Assembly (NCBI GenBank): GCA_002362155.1
Contig: DETN01000203.1
Location: 876 to 21,647, forward strand
Length of the DNA: 20,772 bases
Source of the DNA: Lachnospiraceae bacterium UBA3287
GTDB taxonomy: Bacteria > Bacillota > Clostridia > Lachnospirales > Lachnospiraceae
Reading direction: 5' to 3'
Both the position numbers and the translations under genes were made by a program. Below are positions 15,048 through 20,772 of this stretch, piece by piece. The notes beneath the pieces were generated by a model that worked only from the letters and a program-made list of their open reading frames with translations, was not told the origin of the DNA and ran no database searches. Positions within the stretch are counted from its first letter, which is position 1. Every line of letters starts with the position of its first letter.

Positions 15048-16271
15048 TCAGCTGCGGTAGTCCGCGTTGATGGAAACGTATTCGTGGGTCAGATCGCATC
15101 CCCATGCTGTGGCAGAAGCCTCTCCCATATGCATGTCGGAAATGATCTCCACCTTTTCTCCCTTCAGGATCTCTGTAGCCTCCGCTTCGCTGTAGTCTGC
15201 GGCGGAGCCATTTGTGAAGATCAGGATCTGCTTATCCCCTCCCTTAAAGTAGAGGTCCACGTTTTCGGGATCGAAGGAAACGCCCGAATAGCCCAGAGCG
15301 CAGAGGACCCGGCCCCAGTTGGCGTCGTTTCCGTAGACCGCCGCCTTGGTCAGGCTGGAGGTGATGACGGCCTTGGCCAGGATCCTGGCGTTCTTATCCG
15401 TATCCGCATGGAGGACTCTGGATTCGATCAGCTTGGTGGCGCCTTCCCCGTCTCCCGCCATGGTCATGGCCAGTTCGGTGCAGGCCTTTTTCAGGACTGC
15501 ATGGAATCTGTCGAAGTCTTCACCTTCCTCCGTGATCTCCCGGTTTCCCGCAAGGCCGTTGGCCAGGACCAGGAAGGTATCGTTGGTGGAGGTGTCCCCG
15601 TCCACGGAGATCATGTTGAAGGTGTCGTTTACCACGTCGGAAACGGCCTTCTGCAGCATGTCGTGGCTGATGGAAAGGTCCGTAGTCACATAGCCCAGCA
15701 TGGTGCACATGTTGGGATGGATCATGCCGGAGCCCTTGCACATGCCGCCCACGGTGACGGTGACGCCGCCGATCTCCTCGGTATAGGCGATCTCCTTCTT
15801 GATGGTATCGGTGGTCATGATGGCTCTTGCCGCCGCTGTGCCGGCTTCCAGTGTCGCTTCCCTCGCCTCTGCCAGCATGGCAACGCCCTTTCTGATCCTG
15901 TCAATGGGCAGCTGCATGCCGATGACGCCGGTGGAGCCCACCAGAACGGACTCTGCAGGAATGCCGAGGGCTGCGGATGCGGCCTCTGCCGTCTCCCTGC
16001 AGTAGCCAAGCCCTTCCTGTCCGGTGCAGGCATTGGCGATGCCGGAGTTTACGATGACCGCGTGGACCGGAGTCCCGGCCTTTACGATGTCCCTGTCCCA
16101 GATGACCGGAGCCGCCTTGACCACGTTGGTGGTGAAGGTGCCGCCCGCGGTGCAGGGGGCCTGGGAATAGACCAGAGCCATGTCGGTCCGTCCCTTATAT
16201 TTGATCTGTGCTGCCGCGGCCGCCGCTTCAAAACCCTTTGCCGCCGTTACGCCTCCGTCGATTTTCTTCAT
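15048..16271 (-). CDS. argJ: Bifunctional-type glutamate N-acetyltransferase ArgJ
   Basis: ArgJ moves the acetyl group from N-acetylornithine to glutamate, recycling it; some members also use acetyl-CoA. The 407-residue precursor has the self-cleavage signature KGSGMIHPNMCTMLGY. Cleavage would occur before Thr190, with Cys189 where the textbook precursor has Ala. VNSGIANACTG (74-84) and the C-terminal THEYVSINADYRS are also typical. The start ATG at 16271 lies only 2 bases after the GNAT stop; its ribosome site (GTGAG region) sits inside the GNAT 3' end and is weak, suggesting translational coupling. Whether it is mono- or bifunctional cannot be told from sequence. The GNAT gene directly upstream could supply acetylglutamate if ArgJ is monofunctional. 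Confidence 0.95.
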   Translation of the reverse strand: MKKIDGGVTAAKGFEAAAAAAQIKYKGRTDMALVYSQAPCTAGGTFTTNVVKAAPVIWDRDIVKAGTPVHAVIVNSGIANACTGQEGLGYCRETAEAASAALGIPAESVLVGSTGVIGMQLPIDRIRKGVAMLAEAREATLEAGTAAARAIMTTDTIKKEIAYTEEIGGVTVTVGGMCKGSGMIHPNMCTMLGYVTTDLSISHDMLQKAVSDVVNDTFNMISVDGDTSTNDTFLVLANGLAGNREITEEGEDFDRFHAVLKKACTELAMTMAGDGEGATKLIESRVLHADTDKNARILAKAVITSSLTKAAVYGNDANWGRVLCALGYSGVSFDPENVDLYFKGGDKQILIFTNGSAADYSEAEATEILKGEKVEIISDMHMGEASATAWGCDLTHEYVSINADYRS

Positions 16272-16273
16272 AT

Positions 16274-16759
16274 TTATATCTCACTTTCCGCTTCGATGAA
16301 CCTGGTGATGTTTTCCTCGTTCAGAACGAAGTCATAATAATTGCAGTCTTTTCTCTGGTTCCAGCCGATCTTGTTCCAGAAGGCGTTGCCGATATCGTTC
16401 TTTGTAAAGGCGATCAGGGACACCTTGTTGATCTTCTGCTCCTTCAGGGCGTTCATGCAGTAGACCACCATCTGGGTCCCTATGCCCCTGCGCCTGTATT
16501 TCTTATGGACACAGACGTGGTAGAGGCAGCCCTGTCTGCCGTCGGAGCCGCACAGGATGGCGCCCACGATCTTGCCGTCCTCCACGGCCACCACGGAGGT
16601 GGTGGGGTTTCTTTTCAGGAACCTTTCCACTTCCTCCCTGGAGTCGTCTATGCTCCGGATCCCGAAGCCCTTGATGGACATCCACAGGCCCCTGACCTGA
16701 TTGTAGTCCCGGATCTCCATGGGACGGATCTCAAATGATGTTTTAAGTATATTTTCCAT
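16274..16759 (-). CDS. GNAT-family N-acetyltransferase leading the arginine operon
   Basis: The 161-residue protein is a single GNAT domain. It has the N-terminal strand FEIRPMEIRDYNQV, the acetyl-CoA-binding loop KKYRRRGIGTQMV (86-98), and the C-terminal FWNKIGW block near residue 128. Its acceptor substrate cannot be read. Being the first gene of the arginine operon, 2 bases ahead of argJ, it could be a short acetylglutamate synthase, but RimI-like or amino-acid-detoxifying acetyltransferases look similar. The ATG at 16759 has no close ribosome site (an AGGAAAG lies about 18 bases upstream). Met14 is an alternative start, though it would cut the first beta strand. Confidence 0.85.
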   Translation of the reverse strand: MENILKTSFEIRPMEIRDYNQVRGLWMSIKGFGIRSIDDSREEVERFLKRNPTTSVVAVEDGKIVGAILCGSDGRQGCLYHVCVHKKYRRRGIGTQMVVYCMNALKEQKINKVSLIAFTKNDIGNAFWNKIGWNQRKDCNYYDFVLNEENITRFIEAESEI

Positions 16760-16829
16760 AAATACCGATACTGAACTTTCCTGTTTATTTATAAGCGGCC
16801 CCCGGGAACAAATGATTCCTTAAAAGCCT

Positions 16830-16858
16830 GAATTCACCGGAGATTTCCCCGGGAATTC
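16830..16858 (-). promoter_or_regulatory. Leader hairpin upstream of the arginine operon
   Basis: On the minus strand GAATTC-CCGG (16849-16858) pairs with CCGG-T-GAATTC (16830-16840). That gives a 10-base-pair stem with one bulged base and an 8-base loop, followed by AGGC and only four T residues. It lies in the predicted leader, about 70 bases before the GNAT start. It could be a weak attenuator or a stability element. Confidence 0.4.
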
Positions 16859-16881
16859 GGGAGCCTGCGCATTAATCAGAT

Positions 16882-16909
16882 ATTATAATACCGCGGGATG
16901 CATTCTGAA
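16882..16909 (-). promoter_or_regulatory. Candidate promoter of the GNAT-argJ-argB-argD operon
   Basis: A perfect minus-strand -10 TATAAT (16882-16887) has a poor -35, TTCAGA at 16904-16909, 16 bases upstream. The weak -35 suggests need for an activator or a different true -35. The leader would be about 115 bases. Confidence 0.45.
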
Positions 16910-16940
16910 AAGTCCTTTTCGCGGCCTTTTTTCTGCCGCT

Positions 16941-16975
16941 TGCATAACTATACATTTATAATGCATAAAAATCAA
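16941..16975. promoter_or_regulatory. Two ARG-box-like ArgR/AhrC sites
   Basis: TGCATAACTATACA (16941-16954) and TGCATAAAAATCAA (16962-16975) each differ at about one position from the ARG box pattern TGNATWWWWATNCA. They start 21 bases apart, two helical turns, which is the classical spacing for an ArgR hexamer. They sit between the divergent arginine promoters. Confidence 0.6.
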
Positions 16976-17013
16976 GTCTTATTCAGATATTTCCCGTTTA
17001 TTTTCATCAATCT

Positions 17014-17036
17014 GCATATTTATTGCAAAAATATGC
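17014..17036. promoter_or_regulatory. Perfect dyad touching the argG -35
   Basis: GCATATTT (17014-17021) and AAATATGC (17029-17036) are perfect inverted copies with a 7-base spacer. The right arm ends at the base before the -35. With a leading T the left half resembles an ARG half-site, so this is probably a third ArgR-type operator. Confidence 0.5.
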
Positions 17037-17065
17037 TTGCATTTCTTTTGAGAATGGCTTATAGT
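17037..17065 (+). promoter_or_regulatory. Promoter of argG
   Basis: -35 TTGCAT (17037-17042) and -10 TATAGT (17060-17065) are 17 bases apart. The start would be near 17072. The leader of about 70 bases contains a CGCAGG/CCTGCG hairpin (17079-17099). Confidence 0.65.
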
Positions 17066-17142
17066 AGGATTCGTCACGCAGGGGGGAGCCTCCTGCGGCC
17101 ATAATAAGGAAAAATCAGCCCACTTCAGGAGGTAAATACACC

Positions 17143-18375
17143 ATGGCAAAGGAAAAAGTTATTCTCGCATATTCAGGCGGTCTTGATACCACCACCATTA
17201 TTCCCTGGCTTAAGGAAAACTACGACTTCGACGTCATCTGCGTCTGCATCGACTGCGGTCAGGAAGAGGAGCTCTCCGGACTTCAGGAAAGAGCCAAGTA
17301 CTGCGGTGCTTCCAAGCTCTATATCCTGGACGTGATCGACGAGTTCTGCGACGAGTACATCGTTCCCTGCGTACAGGCCCACGCCGTCTATGAGAACAAA
17401 TATCTGCTGGGCACCTCCATGGCCCGTCCCCTGATCGCCAAGAAGCTGGTGGAGATCGCCCGTCAGGAAGGCGCCACCACCATCTGCCACGGCGCCACCG
17501 GTAAGGGCAACGACCAGATCCGCTTCGAGCTGGGCATCAAGGCTCTGGCTCCCGATCTCAAGATCATCGCTCCCTGGAGAAGCGACAAGTGGAAGATGGA
17601 TTCCCGTGAATCCGAGATCGAATACTGCAAGGCCCACGGCATTGACCTGCCCTTCTCCACAGACTCCTCCTACAGCCGCGACAGAAACCTCTGGCACATC
17701 AGCCACGAAGGCCTGGAACTGGAGGATCCCGCTCTGGCTCCCAACTATGACCATCTCCTGGTCCTGTCCGTGTCCCCTCAGAAGGCTCCCGACAAGGTGA
17801 CCCACGTGACCATGACCTTTGAGGCAGGCGTTCCCACCTCCCTGAACGGCGAAAAGATGAAGGTCTCCGACATCATCCGCAAGCTCAACGTCCTGGGCGG
17901 CGAGAACGGCATCGGCATCATCGACATCGTGGAGAACCGCGTAGTGGGCATGAAGTCCCGCGGCGTCTACGAGACCCCCGGCGGCACCATCCTGATGGAA
18001 GCCCACCAGCAGCTGGAAGAGCTGATCCTGGACCGCGACACCTACGAAGTCAAGGACGAGATCGGCCACAAGTTCGCTTCCCTGGTCTACGAAGGCAAGT
18101 GGTTCACCCCTCTTCGCGAAGCGGAGCAGGCCTTTATCGAGACCACCCAGAAGTATGTGACCGGCGAAGTCAAATTCGGTCTCTACAAGGGCAACATCAT
18201 CAAGGAAGGCACCACCTCCCCCTACTCCCTCTACAACGAAGTCCTCTCCTCCTTCAAGACCGGCGATATGTACGATCACCACGACGCGGAAGGCTTCATC
18301 AACCTCTTCGGCCTCTCCCTCAAGGTCAGGGCCCTGAAGAAGCTGGAAGTAGAATCAAAGTCCAACGTAAACTGA
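17143..18375 (+). CDS. argG: Argininosuccinate synthase
   Basis: It joins citrulline and aspartate using ATP to form argininosuccinate, the next-to-last step of arginine synthesis. The 410-residue length is typical. The N-type ATP pyrophosphatase loop AYSGGLDTTTI (9-19) is intact. GATGKGNDQIRFELG and the substrate-binding stretch around DSSYSRDRNLWHISHEG are also recognisable. The ATG at 17143 has AGGAGGT 9 bases upstream. Codons are strongly C-ending, suggesting high expression compared with the Rpn gene. It is a single-gene unit closed by a strong terminator; argH, which usually follows, is absent. It diverges from the GNAT-argJBD operon and shares its control region. Confidence 0.97.
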   Translation: MAKEKVILAYSGGLDTTTIIPWLKENYDFDVICVCIDCGQEEELSGLQERAKYCGASKLYILDVIDEFCDEYIVPCVQAHAVYENKYLLGTSMARPLIAKKLVEIARQEGATTICHGATGKGNDQIRFELGIKALAPDLKIIAPWRSDKWKMDSRESEIEYCKAHGIDLPFSTDSSYSRDRNLWHISHEGLELEDPALAPNYDHLLVLSVSPQKAPDKVTHVTMTFEAGVPTSLNGEKMKVSDIIRKLNVLGGENGIGIIDIVENRVVGMKSRGVYETPGGTILMEAHQQLEELILDRDTYEVKDEIGHKFASLVYEGKWFTPLREAEQAFIETTQKYVTGEVKFGLYKGNIIKEGTTSPYSLYNEVLSSFKTGDMYDHHDAEGFINLFGLSLKVRALKKLEVESKSNVN

Positions 18376-18396
18376 TCACAGACCTTATACCTTTCA

Positions 18397-18433
18397 GGGC
18401 GGATCTCCCGGGCCGGGAGATCCGCCCTTTTTT
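18397..18433 (+). terminator. Rho-independent terminator of argG
   Basis: A perfect 13-base-pair GC-rich stem (18397-18409 with 18415-18427) has a 5-base loop and is followed by six T residues. It merges directly into the all-pyrimidine tract. Confidence 0.95.
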
Positions 18434-18523
18434 CTCTCCTTTTCCCCTCTTCCTTTCTCTCCTTTTCCCCTCTTCCTTTCTCTCCTTTTCCCCTCTTCCT
18501 TCCCCTCTTTTCTCCCCCTCCCT
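18425..18523. repeat. 99-base homopyrimidine tract with three 23-base direct repeats
   Basis: Every base from 18425 to 18523 on the plus strand is C or T. Inside it the 23-base unit beginning TCTCTCCTTTTCCCC occurs three times in tandem at 18433-18455, 18456-18478 and 18479-18501. It lies between the argG terminator and the trp promoter and encodes no gene. Confidence 0.95.
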
Positions 18524-18555
18524 GCTTTTCCTTACGTTCCTTCCGCTCCTGTAAA

Positions 18556-18584
18556 TTGACACAGCAGGATCCTTATGGTACAAA
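18556..18584 (+). promoter_or_regulatory. Promoter of the trp operon
   Basis: A perfect -35 TTGACA (18556-18561) stands 17 bases before TACAAA (18579-18584). Transcription would begin near 18591, just before the T-box leader. Confidence 0.65.
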
Positions 18585-18590
18585 TTTAGT

Positions 18591-18912
18591 AATTTAATAT
18601 GCTAAACCGTTGAAGCGGAGATAAAGGCAGTGATGCCCCTACAGAGAGCCTGCGATGCTGAGAATCAGGCAGGAAACACACTGTCAAATGGACCGCCGAG
18701 GGCACAGTCAAAAGAAAAAAGGAAGTCTCCCTTCGGGTTTCTTCCTTCATTCCCAGTATTCTGTGACGTCCGGGCAGACGTAAAAAGCCGGGGATATGCA
18801 GGTATCCCGCTAAGGAGCATGGGTCAGACCATGAAGAAGGGTGGCACCGCGGATTTTTGTATATTTCCGTCCCTGACAGAAGCAGCAAGGCTTTCTGTCG
18901 GGGACGTTTTTT
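18591..18912 (+). promoter_or_regulatory. Tryptophan T-box riboswitch
   Basis: The leader carries the conserved T-box sequence AGGGTGGCACCGCGG (18838-18852). The CCCT at 18871-18874 can pair with its AGGG to form the antiterminator. Stem I closes with GCGG near 18614 against CCGC near 18693. Above it are CAGTG/CACTG pairing and the distal AGAGAG and GATGCTGAGAA elements. The specifier loop contains TCAAATGGACC, with the Trp codon UGG at 18689-18691 followed by the usual purine. The bulge reads UGGC, matching a tRNA acceptor end with discriminator G, as in bacterial tRNA-Trp. Uncharged tRNA-Trp would bind both sites and prevent termination, turning on trpE when tryptophan is short. Confidence 0.93.
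18868..18912 (+). terminator. Regulated terminator of the Trp T-box
   Basis: A 14-base stem (18868-18881 with 18893-18906, one G-U pair) is followed by six T residues. Its left arm overlaps the CGTCCCT needed for the antiterminator, so the two folds exclude each other. Confidence 0.92.
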
Positions 18913-18946
18913 ATTTCCATTTGTCATTCAGGTCAAGGAGGTCATT

Positions 18947-20425
18947 ATGAAAGTTTATCCGGCTCTTTCCCAGATCCTGGAAATCGCGGCGGGGGGAGAA
19001 TACAGAAGTCTTCCCCTCAGCTGCGAGATCCTCTCCGATTTCACGACGCCCATAGAGACCCTGCGGATCTTAAAGCATGTGTCTTCCCACTGCTTTCTCC
19101 TGGAGTCGGCCTCCCAGGACCAGGTCTGGGGCCGCTACACCTTTCTGGGCTTCGACCCCAAGATGGCCATCAGCTGCAAAGACGGAGTCATGAAGGCGGG
19201 GGATCTCCGGCTTGAGACTTCCGATCCCTCCTCCCGCCTGCGGCAGATCCTTTCTGAGTACAAAAGCCCCCGCCTTCCGGGCCTTCCCCCCTTTACGGGA
19301 GGCCTGGCAGGCTGCTTTTCCTTTGAATACCTGGGCTATTCAGAGCCTGCCGCCATCCGCTCCGGAGAGGGGGGCGAGGACTTTCAGGATATGGACCTGA
19401 TGCTCTTTGACAGGATCATCGCCTTCGACCATATGCGGCAGAAGATCATCCTTATGGTCCATATGTCCCTTTTGGAGCCGGAGACCTCTTACAACAGGGC
19501 CCTTCTGGAGCTGGAACGCCTGAAGGACCTGCTGAAAAAGGGAACAAAGGAAAAGGACAGGGCGGGACGGCTCCTTGGGCCCGTGCAGCCTCTCTTTGAA
19601 AAGGAAAGGTTCTGCGCCATGGTGGAAAAGGCAAAGCGCCATATCTATGAGGGAGATATCTTCCAGGCGGTGCTCTCCAACTGCCTGAGCGCCCCCTTTG
19701 AAGGGAGCCTTCTGGGCACCTACCGCCAGCTCCGTACGGTCAATCCCTCCCCATACATGTTCTATTTTTCCGGCACGGACCTGGAGGCGGCCGGGGCTTC
19801 CCCCGAGACCCTGGTCCGGCTGGAGGACGGGGTCCTTCATACCTTCCCCCTGGCAGGCACCAGGCCCAGAGGAAAAACCCCGGAGGAGGACGCCGCCCTG
19901 GAGAAGGACCTGCTGGCGGACGAAAAGGAACTGGCCGAGCACAACATGCTGGTGGACCTGGGCCGCAACGACCTGGGCAGGATCTGCCGCTTCGGGTCGG
20001 TCCGGGTGGAAAAGCTGCGCAGCATAGAGCGCTTCTCCCATGTCATGCATATCGGCTCCACGGTACGGGGAGAGATCCGTGAGGATAAGGACGCACTGGA
20101 TGCCATAGAGGCGGTCATGCCGGCCGGCACCCTTTCCGGGGCGCCCAAGATCCGGGCCTGCCAGCTGATCGGAGAGCTGGAAGGATACAGGCGGGGCATC
20201 TACGGCGGGGCCATCGGCTACATAGATTTTTCCGGAAACATGGACACCTGCATCGCCATCCGCCTTCTTTATAAGAAGAAGGGCCGGGTCTATGTCAGAA
20301 GCGGGGCCGGCATCGTGGCGGATTCGGTGCCGGAAAAGGAATTCCAGGAATGCCTGCACAAGGCGGGGGCATCCCTCAGAGCTCTGGAGCTTGCACAGGA
20401 GGAAGAAGATGATCCTTTTAATTGA
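18947..20425 (+). CDS. trpE: Anthranilate synthase component I
   Basis: TrpE makes anthranilate from chorismate using ammonia delivered by TrpG, the first committed step of tryptophan synthesis. The ATG at 18947 has AAGGAGG 5-6 bases upstream; an in-frame ATG at 18857 lies inside the T-box terminator and is not credible. The 492-residue protein has the N-terminal LLES motif (51-54), part of the tryptophan feedback site in this family. Chorismate-enzyme blocks follow in order: PSPYMFYF, GASPETLVR, LAGTRPRGKT, HNMLVDLGRNDLGR, MPAGTLSGAPKIRA and IGYIDFSGNMDTCIAIR. PabB and isochorismate synthases are related, but the Trp T-box and adjacent trpG settle the call. Control is double: T-box antitermination on RNA and likely feedback inhibition of the enzyme. 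Confidence 0.97.
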   Translation: MKVYPALSQILEIAAGGEYRSLPLSCEILSDFTTPIETLRILKHVSSHCFLLESASQDQVWGRYTFLGFDPKMAISCKDGVMKAGDLRLETSDPSSRLRQILSEYKSPRLPGLPPFTGGLAGCFSFEYLGYSEPAAIRSGEGGEDFQDMDLMLFDRIIAFDHMRQKIILMVHMSLLEPETSYNRALLELERLKDLLKKGTKEKDRAGRLLGPVQPLFEKERFCAMVEKAKRHIYEGDIFQAVLSNCLSAPFEGSLLGTYRQLRTVNPSPYMFYFSGTDLEAAGASPETLVRLEDGVLHTFPLAGTRPRGKTPEEDAALEKDLLADEKELAEHNMLVDLGRNDLGRICRFGSVRVEKLRSIERFSHVMHIGSTVRGEIREDKDALDAIEAVMPAGTLSGAPKIRACQLIGELEGYRRGIYGGAIGYIDFSGNMDTCIAIRLLYKKKGRVYVRSGAGIVADSVPEKEFQECLHKAGASLRALELAQEEEDDPFN

Positions 20426-20772
20426 TAATTACGACAGCTTTTCCTATAACCTCTACCAGATGATGGGGGAGATCGATCCGGATATCACGGTCATACGGAA
20501 CGACCAGATGACCGTTCAGGAGATCAGCGACCTTTCTCCCGAAAAGATCGTTCTCTCCCCAGGCCCCGGAAGGCCCGAGGACGCGGGCGTCCTGATCGAA
20601 GCCGTCAGGGTCCTGGGAGGCCGCATTCCCATCCTGGGGGTCTGTCTGGGCCACCAGGCCATCTGCGCGGCCTACGGGGCCAGGGTCACCTATGCGGGCC
20701 GCCTCATGCACGGCAAGGCCTCGGAGACCGTTTTTGACAGGGACTGTCCCCTCTTCAGAGGCTGCCCGGAAA
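20409..20772 (+). CDS. trpG: Anthranilate synthase glutamine amidotransferase component (3' end outside window)
   Basis: The ATG at 20409 has AGGAGG (20398-20403) 5 bases upstream, inside trpE, and overlaps the trpE 3' end by 17 bases in another frame. The 121 complete codons begin MILLIDNYDSFSYNLYQ, the usual class-I amidotransferase start. LSPGPGRPEDAG (49-60) and the nucleophile block GVCLGHQAI (Cys79) follow. The His-Glu part of the triad lies beyond the right edge. It would release ammonia from glutamine for TrpE. PabA is nearly identical in form, and one protein can serve both pathways; the overlap with a T-box-controlled trpE favours trpG. Whether trpD is fused downstream cannot be seen. 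Confidence 0.95.
   Translation, partial: MILLIDNYDSFSYNLYQMMGEIDPDITVIRNDQMTVQEISDLSPEKIVLSPGPGRPEDAGVLIEAVRVLGGRIPILGVCLGHQAICAAYGARVTYAGRLMHGKASETVFDRDCPLFRGCPE

Noticed and set aside
15084..16337. 417-codon plus-strand frame opposite argJ
   Set aside because: argJ motifs and operon context are clear on the minus strand; no recognisable domain in the shadow.
16898..17104. 68-codon plus-strand frame in the arginine control region
   Set aside because: It runs across the ARG boxes and the argG promoter and ends in the leader; no ribosome site, composition follows AT-rich regulatory DNA.
17173..18282. 369-codon minus-strand frame opposite argG
   Set aside because: Strong C-ending codon use in argG removes stops on the opposite strand; no start signal or domain.
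18425..18523. CRISPR array suggested by the regular 23-base repeats
   Set aside because: The repeats touch each other with no spacers and no cas genes are present.
18630..18950. Small frame in the trp leader, possible leader peptide
   Set aside because: The sequence is fully explained by the T-box RNA; the frame crosses the terminator and has no Trp-rich run or ribosome site.

Overview
The window looks like chromosomal DNA of a Gram-positive, probably Lachnospiraceae-type (Clostridia) gut bacterium. This rests on GGAGG-type ribosome sites, many lipobox lipoproteins, a Trp T-box leader, a GerMN lipoprotein beside a two-component system, and bifunctional-type ArgJ with an ARG-box control region. 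The genus cannot be fixed from the sequence alone.

Region 1 (1-6950, minus strand) is the accessory part. A strong promoter in an AT-rich block drives a GH32-type secreted lipoprotein glycosidase (5031-6551). It is followed 24 bases later by a giant lipoprotein (start at 5006, at least 1668 residues, running off the left edge). The giant protein holds nine tandem beta-sandwich-like modules of about 161-184 residues. Pairs and triplets of neighbouring modules are most alike, and the last three sit on an exact 504-base period. I read this as a surface carbohydrate (perhaps fructan) capture-and-cleavage pair; it is the least ordinary thing here. This large frame is open across the whole left end, and the longer frames on the opposite strand are its shadows.

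Region 2 (7007-11157, minus strand) is a four-gene operon: a ComEA-like lipoprotein that probably starts at a GTG, an OmpR-family response regulator, a sensor histidine kinase, and a double-GerMN lipoprotein that overlaps the kinase by four bases. A perfect hairpin lies between regulator and kinase, and a strong terminator ends the operon.

Region 3 (11260-12846, plus strand) is an Rpn/PDDEXK-family nuclease gene with its own consensus promoter. Behind it lies a detached second copy of its 3' end (two 280-base segments), then a terminator shared by the convergent genes.

Region 4 (12883-18433) is arginine biosynthesis: a minus-strand operon GNAT-argJ-argB-argD diverging from plus-strand argG. 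The shared control region has two ARG-box-like sites 21 bases apart and a perfect dyad touching the argG -35. argC, argF and argH are not in the window.

Region 5 (18425-20772, plus strand) starts with a 99-base all-pyrimidine tract containing three 23-base repeats. A promoter and a tryptophan T-box riboswitch (UGG specifier, UGGC tRNA-acceptor bulge, terminator) follow, then trpE and the start of trpG, which overlaps trpE by 17 bases and runs off the right edge.
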